From positions 1 through 64,000 of the forward strand of contig JALQYJ010000107.1 in NCBI GenBank assembly GCA_023254175.1: a stretch of DNA of 64,000 nucleotides, given 5' to 3'. Positions within the stretch are counted from its first letter, which is position 1; every line of letters starts with the position of its first letter. Both the position numbers and the translations under genes were made by a program. The stretch is from Runella sp. (GTDB lineage Bacteria > Bacteroidota > Bacteroidia > Cytophagales > Spirosomataceae). The notes beneath the pieces are model-generated. The model saw only the letters and a list, made by a program, of their open reading frames with translations. It was not told where the DNA came from and did not search any database. Shown in pieces: positions 10,022-19,582 of this stretch.

Positions 10022-12955
10022 TTAACGCAACGCATTCCACAAAATCTCAATGGGATGAAGGGCTTTCTTACCCGTACCGTCTTTGATTTGGTGACGGCAA
10101 CTGGTTCCTGGTGCGGCGATAAGCACATCTTCGGGCTGTTGTCGAACGGTAGGGAAAAGCACCAATTCGCCTACTTGCATCGAAAGTTCGTAATGTTCTG
10201 TTTCATATCCAAATGACCCCGCCATGCCGCAGCATCCCGAGGGAATCAGCTGTACCTGATAGTTTTGTGGCAGCGACAACATTTTTTTTGTAGGAGTTAG
10301 CGAACCAAGTGCTTTTTGATGACAGTGGCCGTGTAGTTTGATAAGCTGACTATGTGCCGTAAATTGATTACTACTGATGTTTTTGGCGTCGATTTCGCGA
10401 GCGATAAACTCATCAAACAATAAGGCATTTTGGGCTAATTTTTGCGCGTCTTTACGGAGCGAGGCAGGTACTAAATCGAGGTATTCGTCGCGGAAGGTCA
10501 ACAAAGCCGAAGGTTCGATGCCTACCAATGGTGTTTCGCTCGAAATTAGGTCTTTTAGTAACTCTACGTTTTGAATGGCTATCTTTTTGGCTTCTTTGAC
10601 CAGTCCCTTCGAAAGGTACGTTCGTCCGCTTTCGAGGTGATTAGGAATGATCACTTCATAGCCTAATTTCTCCAAAAGCTGAATAGCTTTTTGCCCAACT
10701 TCAACATCATTAAAATTCGTAAATTCATCGCAGAAGAGATAAATCTGCCCCTTGCCTTTTACCTCTTGCTCCCTGCCCTTTGCCCACTGTTTCAACGTGG
10801 TGTTATGCAGCATCGGCATGGTGCGGTCGGGGTGAAAACCGACAATGCGGTTGGCGATTTTACGTAAACTTTTAGTGCCAAAAATAGCATTGTACGCCCA
10901 AGGAACGAGGCTCGCGAGCTTCATCTGTTGCGTAAAGTTAGCAATCAAACGTGTGCGGAACGGAATCCCATTTTTGTCATAATAACTTTGCAAAAACTCA
11001 GCCTTCATCTTCGCAATGTCCACACTCGACGGGCATTCTGACTTACAGCCTTTGCATGACAAACACAAATCAAGAATCTCTTTGGTTTCTTCTGCACTGG
11101 TAGGCGTAGCCTCGGTATAAAAGTGACGAAGCATGTTGGCACGAGCGCGGGTGGTATCGCGTTCGCGGCGACTGGCCATGTAGCTGGGGCACATTGTCCC
11201 GCCTGTGATTTGGGTTTTGCGGCAATCGCCCGAACCGCTGCATTTTTCGGCTAACCGAAGGATGCTTTCTTGGTGGCTAAAATCAAAAACGGTTTCGATT
11301 TTAGGCGCAACTTGGTCGGGTTGGTAGCGCAAAAATTCATTCATGGGTGGCGTATTCACGATTTTTCCACGGTTAAATATGCCGTTCGGGTCAAAAATCG
11401 CTTTTACTTTTCTAAACAACTCGTACACTTGTTCACCCATCATAAAAGGAATGAACTCGCCGCGTAGACGTCCGTCGCCGTGCTCGCCCGAGAGTGAGCC
11501 ATTGTATTTTTTGAGCAATATGGCCGTATCGGTCAAAATCGCCCGAAACTTAGCTTTTCCCTCGGAAGTTTTTAAGTTTACCATGGGTTCTACGTGCAAC
11601 TCGCCTGCACCCGCGTGCGCGTAGTAGGAGGCATGAACCCCGTGTTTTTGAAGCACTTCCCCAAGGTCCTGAATGTAATCGGGGAGGTCTTCTACCGCCA
11701 CGGCACAGTCTTCGATGAGGTTCACGGGCTGGGTGTCGCCAGGCAAGTTTCGGATAAGACCCAAGCCTGCTTTACGCACATCCCACGCTTTTTTTGATTC
11801 ATCGCCAAACAAAAGCGGATAAGCATAGCCCAAGTTGGCGGCTTTTAATTCATCCACCAAGCGATTCGCCATGGCTTCTACTTCGGGGCGAGTCGCAGCG
11901 CCAAATTCCACCATGAGCATGGCAGCGGGGTCGCCTTCGATAAAAAAGCGGTTGTGGCGGTATTCGTTGTGGCCTTTGGTAAAATCCATGATATATTTAT
12001 CTACCAATTCCGACGCCAACGGCTGATGACGCATGGCAAAGCCATTGGCCAGCAACGACTCGTGCAGTGACGTGCAGTGAATGCACAACAAACCCAACTC
12101 AGCAGGCGGTAGCGGCAATAAATTCAATTTGGCTTCGGTTACAAAACAGAGCGTTCCTTCCGAACCTGCAATGAGTCGGCATAGGTTAAATGCTTCCGTT
12201 CCCCCAAAAGGAGCCGTATCAAGCAGGGCGTCGAGGGCATAGCCTGTATTGCGCCGAGTGACGGTTTTTTTGGGAAAGTTTTTATGAATTTCTTCTTGGT
12301 AGGAAGGCGTTGAGAGCAAGGCAAAAATCTCGTTGTTGATTTTTTGCATCAAACTACCTTCGGCATTTTTTTGTGGATTAGTCTTTGAAATTTCGGGGCT
12401 AAAGAGAACCTCGCTGCCATCAGAAAGCAGGGCTTTTACTTCCAACAAATGGTCGCGGGTTGTACCCCAACTGATGGAATGAAGGCCGCAAGAATTGTTG
12501 CCAATCATTCCGCCGATCATTGCGCGGCTCGCTGTGGATGTTTCGGATCCAAACATCAAGCCGTAAGGTTTCAAAAAGACGTTGAGGTCGTCCCGAATAA
12601 CGCCAGGCTGAACCCGTACCCAACGTTCTTGTGGGTTGACTTCCAGAATTTTATCAAAATATTTAGAAATATCGACGATAATGCCATTGCCCACCACTTG
12701 CCCCGCAAGCGATGTACCTGCGGCCCTTGGAATAAGCGTAAGTTGGTGACGGGTAGCAAATGCAATCAACTGTTGAATATCCTTAGTACCGCGCGGCAAA
12801 GCCACCGCTAAGGGCATTTCTTGATAAACCGAAGCGTCAGTGGCGTACAGTTTACGAATAGCTTGGTGCGGTGTGGTGGTATCAAAATACAATTCTCCCT
12901 CAAAATCAGAGGCGAGTTGTTCAAAAGGTAGTTGGGTGGTGGTAACGTAAAACAT
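10022..12955 (-). CDS. FAD-binding oxidase fused to Fe-S binding domain (glycolate/D-lactate dehydrogenase type)
   Basis: 977 aa; IPRAAGTSLAGQVVG, IGGMIGNNSCG, GSEGTL, SGEHGDGRLRGEF; CLSCKGCKSECPSSVDI; C-terminal CCGMAGSFGYE. Confidence 0.93.
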   Translation of the reverse strand: MFYVTTTQLPFEQLASDFEGELYFDTTTPHQAIRKLYATDASVYQEMPLAVALPRGTKDIQQLIAFATRHQLTLIPRAAGTSLAGQVVGNGIIVDISKYFDKILEVNPQERWVRVQPGVIRDDLNVFLKPYGLMFGSETSTASRAMIGGMIGNNSCGLHSISWGTTRDHLLEVKALLSDGSEVLFSPEISKTNPQKNAEGSLMQKINNEIFALLSTPSYQEEIHKNFPKKTVTRRNTGYALDALLDTAPFGGTEAFNLCRLIAGSEGTLCFVTEAKLNLLPLPPAELGLLCIHCTSLHESLLANGFAMRHQPLASELVDKYIMDFTKGHNEYRHNRFFIEGDPAAMLMVEFGAATRPEVEAMANRLVDELKAANLGYAYPLLFGDESKKAWDVRKAGLGLIRNLPGDTQPVNLIEDCAVAVEDLPDYIQDLGEVLQKHGVHASYYAHAGAGELHVEPMVNLKTSEGKAKFRAILTDTAILLKKYNGSLSGEHGDGRLRGEFIPFMMGEQVYELFRKVKAIFDPNGIFNRGKIVNTPPMNEFLRYQPDQVAPKIETVFDFSHQESILRLAEKCSGSGDCRKTQITGGTMCPSYMASRRERDTTRARANMLRHFYTEATPTSAEETKEILDLCLSCKGCKSECPSSVDIAKMKAEFLQSYYDKNGIPFRTRLIANFTQQMKLASLVPWAYNAIFGTKSLRKIANRIVGFHPDRTMPMLHNTTLKQWAKGREQEVKGKGQIYLFCDEFTNFNDVEVGQKAIQLLEKLGYEVIIPNHLESGRTYLSKGLVKEAKKIAIQNVELLKDLISSETPLVGIEPSALLTFRDEYLDLVPASLRKDAQKLAQNALLFDEFIAREIDAKNISSNQFTAHSQLIKLHGHCHQKALGSLTPTKKMLSLPQNYQVQLIPSGCCGMAGSFGYETEHYELSMQVGELVLFPTVRQQPEDVLIAAPGTSCRHQIKDGTGKKALHPIEILWNALR

Positions 12956-13002
12956 CAGACATGAATGGTTTGTGCAAATGTAGTTTAAAATCAGATTGAG
13001 CG

Positions 13003-13010
13003 TACCTTTG
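13003..13010 (+). promoter_or_regulatory. -7 element TACCTTTG upstream of prmA
   Basis: TAnnTTTG match 25 bp before the ATG at 13036. Confidence 0.4.
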
Positions 13011-13035
13011 CAGTGAAACGGTAATTTATGAAACT

Positions 13036-13869
13036 ATGCCTGCTACGTATTATGAAGCGCGCTTGACGCTTAATCCTGATTTTAATGAAATCGTCATGGC
13101 CGAATTAGGCCAAATTGGCTACGAGTCGTTTGTCGAAACCGACGAAGGGCTTTTGGCTTATATTGTAGAAGAACAATTTGACGTGACCCAACTCCAACAA
13201 GTCATTGAAGACTATCAGTCGATGACGCCGATTGTGGTGGAATACCAACAACTAGAACCCAAAAACTGGAACGAAGAGTGGGAGAAAAACTACCAGCCGA
13301 TTGAAGTGGCAGGGAAAATCCGCGTACGTGCTTCGTACCACGAGCCGAATCCAGCGTTTCAGTACGAAATTGTGATTGACCCTAAAATGTCGTTTGGAAC
13401 GGGGCATCACGAAACTACCACGTTGGTCATGGAACAACAACTTTCGCTGGACCATCAGGGAAAATCGTTGCTCGACGTAGGAAGTGGTACGGGTATTTTA
13501 GCGATTTTGGGAGAAATGTTGGGTGCCATCAAACTCACCGCTTTCGACATCGAAGAATGGGCGTATCTCAATGCCGTCGAAAACGCCGAGATGAACGGTT
13601 GTAAACACACGACTGTTTTTCAAGGCACCATCGAAGATTGTCCGTACGATACCTACGACATCGTGCTGGCCAACATTAACCGTAATATTTTGCTTCGCGA
13701 AATCCCTATCTATGAAACGTTTTTGAAAGCGGGTGGTACGATGATGGTAAGCGGTTTTTACGAGTTTGATATCGAAGACATTACTCAAAAAGCCGAGGAA
13801 GTTGGGTTAAAGTTAGTAGCTCAAAAAACGCTCAATCAATGGGCTACTTTACGTTTTGAAAAACCATGA
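13036..13869 (+). CDS. prmA: Ribosomal protein L11 methyltransferase
   Basis: 277 aa; DPKMSFGTGHHETT, LLDVGSGTGILAILG, LANINRNIL. Confidence 0.93.
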   Translation: MPATYYEARLTLNPDFNEIVMAELGQIGYESFVETDEGLLAYIVEEQFDVTQLQQVIEDYQSMTPIVVEYQQLEPKNWNEEWEKNYQPIEVAGKIRVRASYHEPNPAFQYEIVIDPKMSFGTGHHETTTLVMEQQLSLDHQGKSLLDVGSGTGILAILGEMLGAIKLTAFDIEEWAYLNAVENAEMNGCKHTTVFQGTIEDCPYDTYDIVLANINRNILLREIPIYETFLKAGGTMMVSGFYEFDIEDITQKAEEVGLKLVAQKTLNQWATLRFEKP

Positions 13870-14687
13870 AAGTAAGCATTTTAGGATGTGGTTGGCTAGG
13901 CTTGCCTTTGGCTAAAAAACTCATAGAGCAAAGACATACAGTAAGAGGCTCAACAACCCGAGCCGAAAAACTGAGCGAACTCCGTCGGGCAGGGATTGAA
14001 CCGCTTTGGTTGCAGTTGTCGCCCGAACTGAAAGGAATTGGCTGGGATTATTTGTTGGATACCGAAGTGTTGATTGTCAATATTCCACCGCGATTGGCGC
14101 AGACGGGGTCGGCATTTCACCCTGCTCAAATCGAACACTTGGCCGCGTTGTTGAAAAATAGCTCGGTGGGGCGGGTGATTTACGTAAGTTCAACGTCGGT
14201 TTATGCCGATGAGAATCGGACAGCTGTAGAAGACGATGTCACAACACCTGAGCAGTCTGCTTCACCTGCCTTGGTAGAAGCGGAGCGTATCATTCAAAAG
14301 GTAGGAAAAACATGGCTAGTGCTTCGTTGCGGCGGCCTGATGGGCTACGAACGCATTCCTGCAAAATACGTATCGGGTAAAAAAAATTTAACGACGGGGC
14401 ATTTACCCGTCAATTACCTCCATCGCGACGATGCGGTCAGCATCATTGAAACGTTTCTATCGTTGCCCGATGAGGCGTGGAACCAAGTCTACAATGCAGT
14501 GGCGCCACAGCATCCTACTCGGCGAGAGGTGTACTTAGGTAGTTGTGACCCTTTTGGCTTTGTACCTCCCACGTTTGAAGATAATGTCTCTGAACCGTAC
14601 AAGGTGATTTCGTCGAAGCACTTGCAATCGCAAATTCCGTATTCGTTTTTGTACCCTAATCCTTTGGATTTTTATTATTCGTTATAG
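13866..14687 (+). CDS. NAD(P)-dependent epimerase/reductase family protein
   Basis: 273 aa; MKVSILGCGWLGLPLAKKL Rossmann start; VIYVSSTSVY; overlaps prmA stop by 4 bp. Confidence 0.85.
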   Translation: MKVSILGCGWLGLPLAKKLIEQRHTVRGSTTRAEKLSELRRAGIEPLWLQLSPELKGIGWDYLLDTEVLIVNIPPRLAQTGSAFHPAQIEHLAALLKNSSVGRVIYVSSTSVYADENRTAVEDDVTTPEQSASPALVEAERIIQKVGKTWLVLRCGGLMGYERIPAKYVSGKKNLTTGHLPVNYLHRDDAVSIIETFLSLPDEAWNQVYNAVAPQHPTRREVYLGSCDPFGFVPPTFEDNVSEPYKVISSKHLQSQIPYSFLYPNPLDFYYSL

Positions 14688-14712
14688 TTACCACTCTAAT
14701 ATAAGCACAAGT

Positions 14713-14760
14713 TTCATTAAACAAAAACACCACTTAAAAGCGGTGTTTTTGTTTAATGAA
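14713..14760. repeat. Inverted repeat TTCATTAAACAAAAACACCACTT-AA-AAGCGGTGTTTTTGTTTAATGAA
   Basis: 23-bp arms with one mismatch; may act as terminator. Confidence 0.8.
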
Positions 14761-14787
14761 TTATATTCAACATTAAACAGATATTAG

Positions 14788-14841
14788 AATTTTCGATTTT
14801 GTTTAATTTATAACCTCATAAATTAAACAAAATCGAAAATT
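14788..14841. repeat. 24-bp perfect inverted repeat AATTTTCGATTTTGTTTAATTTAT-AACCTC-ATAAATTAAACAAAATCGAAAATT
   Basis: Arms 14788-14811 and 14818-14841, 6-nt loop; upstream of sigma factor gene. Confidence 0.9.
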
Positions 14842-14977
14842 GTACTATTTTAAGTTAAATACCTTTTAAATGCTCAGAATTATCTAAAAAATTGGAAAAA
14901 AGAATTTCAAAAAAGCATTAAAATCAAGCTATTAATGGAAAATTAGTAGGGTTTTGTTCTAAAAATCCAAAAGCTGA

Positions 14978-15010
14978 TTTGGTTGTATCAATTCTTTTTG
15001 TTTAACTTTG
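14978..15010 (+). promoter_or_regulatory. Bacteroidetes sigma-A-type promoter TTTG-N21-TAACTTTG
   Basis: TTTG at 14978-14981 and TAACTTTG at 15003-15010, 40 bp before the sigma factor ATG. Confidence 0.6.
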
Positions 15011-15049
15011 TTTCGTAAGAATTAAACAAAAATCAACTGACTAAAAACC

Positions 15050-15562
15050 ATGACCGCCATAGAATTCACGCACCACCTATCCAAAGTTTCGAAGTCATTG
15101 AAACCGTTTGCAGTACGTCTTACCAAAGACCATGATGATGCTAATGATTTGCTTCAGGATACTTTGTTGAAAGCCTTTACTAACCGAGAGAAATACGCCG
15201 ACGGAACGAATCTCAAAGCGTGGCTTTACACCATTATGAAGAATACTTTTATCACCAACTATCAACGTATGGTGAGAAAAAATACCTTCATTGACGAGTC
15301 TGAAAATTTACACTATATCAATTCATTAGAAAATAGCACGGAAAATGACGCCGCTTCAACGTTTATTATGAACGACATCAATCGTGCTGTCGATGCGCTT
15401 GATGAAGCTTACCGTACCCCTTTTATGATGCACTATCGCGGGTTTAAATACCATGAGATAGCCGAACGCCTTCATATTCCTATTGGGACAGTTAAAAATA
15501 GGATTCATATTGCTCGTAAAGAATTGAAAGACAAATTGTACGTTTACGAACACGCTTTCTAG
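15050..15562 (+). CDS. RNA polymerase sigma factor, ECF subfamily
   Basis: 170 aa; DHDDANDLLQDTLLKAF, LKAWLYTIMKNTFI, YHEIAERLHIPIGTVKNRIHIARKELK. Confidence 0.93.
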   Translation: MTAIEFTHHLSKVSKSLKPFAVRLTKDHDDANDLLQDTLLKAFTNREKYADGTNLKAWLYTIMKNTFITNYQRMVRKNTFIDESENLHYINSLENSTENDAASTFIMNDINRAVDALDEAYRTPFMMHYRGFKYHEIAERLHIPIGTVKNRIHIARKELKDKLYVYEHAF

Positions 15563-15790
15563 AAAAAATAGGCAAATTTTGGCCGTTGGCCGTATATCCT
15601 AAATTTTAGGAATAATTTTAAAACAATTTAAGGTCAATTTTATGTTATATTAAGTGAAACTGCTTAGAAAAATTTGAGTTATCTTTTCCAGTAAAAATAA
15701 ACGGAGAAAGAGAGTAAAAATATACAGATGATTGTTTTCCTAGAAAACATCAAAAATTTTAATTTTTGGTTAAAAAAGAGGAAGGTTCCG

Positions 15791-15820
15791 AAAAGTTGGC
15801 TAGTTTCTGGCCAACTTTTT
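15791..15820 (-). terminator. Hairpin terminator of murB
   Basis: AAAAGTTGGC..TAGTTTCT..GGCCAACTTTTTT adjacent to murB stop. Confidence 0.7.
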
Positions 15821-16864
15821 TTATACGAAGTTGACCTCAGTATATAACCTAATGCCAAATTGCTCTTCGACAGATTCCTGTATTTTTCTAGCAAGTTGTT
15901 GTATTTCAGCTCCTTTTCCTCCACCATAATTGACTAGAACCAGCGCCTGCCGCGTATGTACACCAATGCTTCCGATGCGTTTGCCTTTCCATCCATTTTG
16001 CTCAATTAACCAACCTGCGGGTACTTTTACGGTTGTTTCGTTGATTACATAACCTGGAATCATTGGGTATTGCGTTTTTAATGTTTCGTATTGGGAAGAA
16101 GGTATTTCTGGGTTTTTGAAAAAACTACCCGCATTTCCAATTTCGGCAGGGTCGGGGAGCTTACTACGACGAATTTTGATAACTGCCTCACTTACAGATT
16201 TAATGCTCAGTTCTTTGACCCCCATTTGCTCTAGGGTATTCTGAATGTCGCCGTAAGATACGTGAAAAGTAGGTTTTTTGGCCAATTTAAATTGTACACT
16301 ACTGATGATGTATTGGCCTTTGGCTTCGTTTTTAAAAATGCTGTTGCGGTACCCAAAATGACAATCGGCATTGTTAAAAATGTGCTTTTCTCCCGTTGCA
16401 ACGTGAACTGCTTCAAGGCGATCGAAGGTGTCTTTGATTTCAACTCCGTACGCTCCAATGTTTTGCATAGGAGCTGCCCCCACCGTGCCAGGGATAAGCG
16501 ATAAATTTTCGATTCCAGCCCACCCTTTTTCGACGCAGTACATCACAAAATTGTGCCAGCTTTCACCTGCTCCTGCGCGCACCCATACATACTCTTGGTC
16601 TTCTTTTACAAGAGAAATACCTTTGAGATTGATTTTTACAACCAATCCGTTAAAGTCTTGTGTGAGAAGGAGATTACTGCCCCCACCTAAAATAAGCATA
16701 GGAAGTGAGTGGGTATTGGGAAGTTGAAGGAGGGTTTGAATATCTTCTTCATTTTCTACTTCTATTAAGTAGCGTGCAGTGGCATCTATGCCAAAGGTAT
16801 TGTACGGCTTAAGTGAAACGTTGCTTTGGATGGTAAGCATTTTGGTGAGTGGTTCCTTGGACAA
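15821..16864 (-). CDS. murB: UDP-N-acetylmuramate dehydrogenase
   Basis: 347 aa; YNTFGIDATARYLIEV, LGGGSNLLL, IPGTVGAAPMQNIGAYG, GNAGSFFKNP. Confidence 0.96.
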   Translation of the reverse strand: MSKEPLTKMLTIQSNVSLKPYNTFGIDATARYLIEVENEEDIQTLLQLPNTHSLPMLILGGGSNLLLTQDFNGLVVKINLKGISLVKEDQEYVWVRAGAGESWHNFVMYCVEKGWAGIENLSLIPGTVGAAPMQNIGAYGVEIKDTFDRLEAVHVATGEKHIFNNADCHFGYRNSIFKNEAKGQYIISSVQFKLAKKPTFHVSYGDIQNTLEQMGVKELSIKSVSEAVIKIRRSKLPDPAEIGNAGSFFKNPEIPSSQYETLKTQYPMIPGYVINETTVKVPAGWLIEQNGWKGKRIGSIGVHTRQALVLVNYGGGKGAEIQQLARKIQESVEEQFGIRLYTEVNFV

Positions 16865-16885
16865 AGAACGTAAAAAAGGCGATTT

Positions 16886-18079
16886 CTAACAAGATTTTAC
16901 CAACGATGCCATATAAAACCCGTCGAATCCGTCGCGGGCAGGAGAGGTACGGGTTTCGGTTTCAAGCGTCCATTGCTGGCCTTGATTTTCTAAAAAACGC
17001 TGTATTTGATTTTCGCTTTCTGAGGGTAGAATGCTGCATGTAGCATAGACTAACTTCCCACCAGGTTTAACCATTTGTGAGTAATGACTGAGAATATCGT
17101 ACTGTGTTTGACGAATTTGCGAAAAAAATTCAGGCGTAATTTTCCATTTAGAATCAGGGTTACGTCGAAGTACACCTAGACCTGAACAGGGTACGTCCAA
17201 TAACACACGATCGGCAGTTTCGCGGAGGCGTTTGATCGTTTTGGCTTCAATGAGGCGCGTTTCTACGTTGCTGACTCCATTGCGACGTGCGCGGCGACGA
17301 AGTTCGTCTAGTTTCCAGTCCTCTATATCCATCGCAATCAATCGCCCTTGATTTTGCATCAAAGCGGCTAAGTGCAGCGTTTTTCCGCCTGCACCCGCGC
17401 AAGCATCAATGACGCGCATTCCAGGCTGTACGTCGAGCGTGGGAGCAATCACCTGTGAACCTGCATCTTGAACTTCAAAAAAACCGTTTTTAAATGCCTC
17501 CGTTTGGAATACATTTTTCTTTTCTGCCAATGCCAATGCAGAAGGCAATGAAGGAAGAGGGTTCGCCTGAATGCCATCTTCGGCCAACTGCTTTTGAAGT
17601 GCTTCACGGTTGGTTTTGAGGGTATTAACGCGTAAAACGACAGGGGCAGTTTGGTTGAGCGCGTGCAGTTCTGTTTCCCATTGAGGGCCTAGTTCTGCTT
17701 CCCCTACTTCATCGAGCCAATCGGGAATGGATTCGCGTACCTTTCGGATTTTCTTGGCTTCTTCGTAGGCTTGACGGATACGCTTCGGTTGAATGTGCAC
17801 AAACTCACTCCAAGCAGGGAGTTCGTTGCCTTTTAGCACTTGCCAAATGGCAAAAATATCGCTGTAAGTGGGTCTTTCTTCTTGACTTACAAACAATAAA
17901 AGTCGCCACCAGCGGACAATTTCGTAGGTATTTTCGGCAATAAAACCACGGTCGCGGGCACCCCACTTGCGGTTTGATTTGAGAACTTGCTCAATTACTT
18001 TGTCGGCCTGACGGCCTTGTTCAAAAATTTCGCCGAGCGAAAAAACAATCGCTTCGACCAAGACACGATGATATCTCAT
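16886..18079 (-). CDS. RsmB/NOP family rRNA m5C methyltransferase
   Basis: 397 aa; VQDAGSQVIAPTLDVQPGMRVIDACAGAGGKTLHLAALM, DVPCSGLGVLRRNPDSKW, YATCSILPSENE-like. Confidence 0.93.
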   Translation of the reverse strand: MRYHRVLVEAIVFSLGEIFEQGRQADKVIEQVLKSNRKWGARDRGFIAENTYEIVRWWRLLLFVSQEERPTYSDIFAIWQVLKGNELPAWSEFVHIQPKRIRQAYEEAKKIRKVRESIPDWLDEVGEAELGPQWETELHALNQTAPVVLRVNTLKTNREALQKQLAEDGIQANPLPSLPSALALAEKKNVFQTEAFKNGFFEVQDAGSQVIAPTLDVQPGMRVIDACAGAGGKTLHLAALMQNQGRLIAMDIEDWKLDELRRRARRNGVSNVETRLIEAKTIKRLRETADRVLLDVPCSGLGVLRRNPDSKWKITPEFFSQIRQTQYDILSHYSQMVKPGGKLVYATCSILPSESENQIQRFLENQGQQWTLETETRTSPARDGFDGFYMASLVKSC

Positions 18080-18190
18080 TCAATGAAGATGGACAAATAT
18101 TCCTCAAAAGTACAAGTAATTCTGCGAATGTCGAGGGTAGAGTGCAGAGTGTCGAATAATTGTACCGAGAGGTGCCCCTCACTTGAGTAT

Positions 18191-19528
18191 TTACAGGAGT
18201 AAGAATTTTAGGAGATAAACCATGCCCAGTGCGACCAACCCCATAAGTACAGAGGCAGGTGAAAAAAGACGTAATGTTTGAGAAACACTCAGATTCCCAA
18301 AGCGAGAAATAACCCAAAAATAGGAGTCGTTGGCGTGCGAAGCCACCATCGAACCTGCCCCCGTAGCAAGGAGAGCTAGTAAAGTACCAGTTTCGGAAGC
18401 AAAACCTAAAGAACCTAACAAAGGCGCAATTAATGAAGCAGTCGAAACAACTGCTACTGTCGAAGACCCTTGCGCTGTTTTGAAAATAGCGGCTAAACCA
18501 AACGGTATAAGAAGTCCCCAGCCGCCTGAAGAAATGGTGGAGCCATAGACACTTCCGAGTTCGAGCCCTTTGATGATTTCTCCAAAAGCCCCGCCTGCCG
18601 CCGTTACAATCAAAATTGGCCCTGCCTTGGTAATGGCGTCGTCGAATAGGGCGTTGAGCTGGTCTTTTTGTAAAGGACGAAACAATGGTAGGGTCAGTAA
18701 TAAACCCACAATAAGAGCAGGAATGGGTTCGCCCAAAAATTTGACCATTGTGATTAAAACGGGAAGTAAAGCTTCGGGGCTAAGTAAAACGACCGATTTG
18801 AGTGATATGAGGGCAATAGGAACAATAATTGGTAAGAATGAGAGCCAAGGAGAAGGAAGGTGTTTGGTCGGAACTGTCGCCGTAGGCAAAGAGCCCTTAT
18901 CGAGTGTTTCAATAGTGGGAGTTGGTTGAGAAAGGCTGTAAAGGTAACCAACGGCGGCAGCGGGTAATGCGACGACTACCCCCAATAACATAGCCCTTCC
19001 CAAGTCGACATTTAGAACCCCAGCGGCGGCGGTTATTCCAGGGTGAGGTGGTACTAAACAATGCACTGCATAGAGCGAAGTAGCCAAACAACCTATCAGC
19101 GATACTCGTTTTTGGGGTAATTGAAGTCCCAACGAAACGACGAGCCCGCTCAATACGACAAAACCTGAGTCGCAAAAAATAGGTAGTCCAATCAAAAAGC
19201 CAATAATACTCACGGCCAACGGGGCATAACGCTCACCTGTTTTGGTCAAAATAAAATGGGCAAGACTGAGGGTAGCGTGGGTTTTATCCAAAATAACTCC
19301 TAGGGTAGCTCCCAAAATAATCAGTAAGCCGATTTTTTCGAGTGTGCCCCCAAAACCTACTTTAAGGGCTTTGAGTACATTTTCTCCGTCCATCCCTGCG
19401 GCAAATCCTACGCCCATCGCTACGAGTACCAGTACAAAAAAGGTATTGAATTTGTACCGTGAACTTAAAATAATGATGGCTAAAATACTGATAAATAGTA
19501 AAGCGCTGACGAAGAAAGGGCTAAGCAT
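18191..19528 (-). CDS. Gluconate:H+ symporter, GntP family
   Basis: 445 aa; polytopic; GFGGTLEKIGLLIILGATLG, IGLPIFCDSGFVVL, LVPPHPGITAAAG, GSVGFASETG-like. Confidence 0.92.
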   Translation of the reverse strand: MLSPFFVSALLFISILAIIILSSRYKFNTFFVLVLVAMGVGFAAGMDGENVLKALKVGFGGTLEKIGLLIILGATLGVILDKTHATLSLAHFILTKTGERYAPLAVSIIGFLIGLPIFCDSGFVVLSGLVVSLGLQLPQKRVSLIGCLATSLYAVHCLVPPHPGITAAAGVLNVDLGRAMLLGVVVALPAAAVGYLYSLSQPTPTIETLDKGSLPTATVPTKHLPSPWLSFLPIIVPIALISLKSVVLLSPEALLPVLITMVKFLGEPIPALIVGLLLTLPLFRPLQKDQLNALFDDAITKAGPILIVTAAGGAFGEIIKGLELGSVYGSTISSGGWGLLIPFGLAAIFKTAQGSSTVAVVSTASLIAPLLGSLGFASETGTLLALLATGAGSMVASHANDSYFWVISRFGNLSVSQTLRLFSPASVLMGLVALGMVYLLKFLLL

Positions 19529-19582
19529 TGTTAACAGAGGTTAGTACATTATCATTGAAACTCAGCTAGACACTTTTTTTAC

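Noticed and set aside
14690-15049. Possible small ORF or CRISPR-like repeats in the AT-rich spacer
   Set aside because: Repeats are palindromes of different sequence with no spacer periodicity; no ORF of note.
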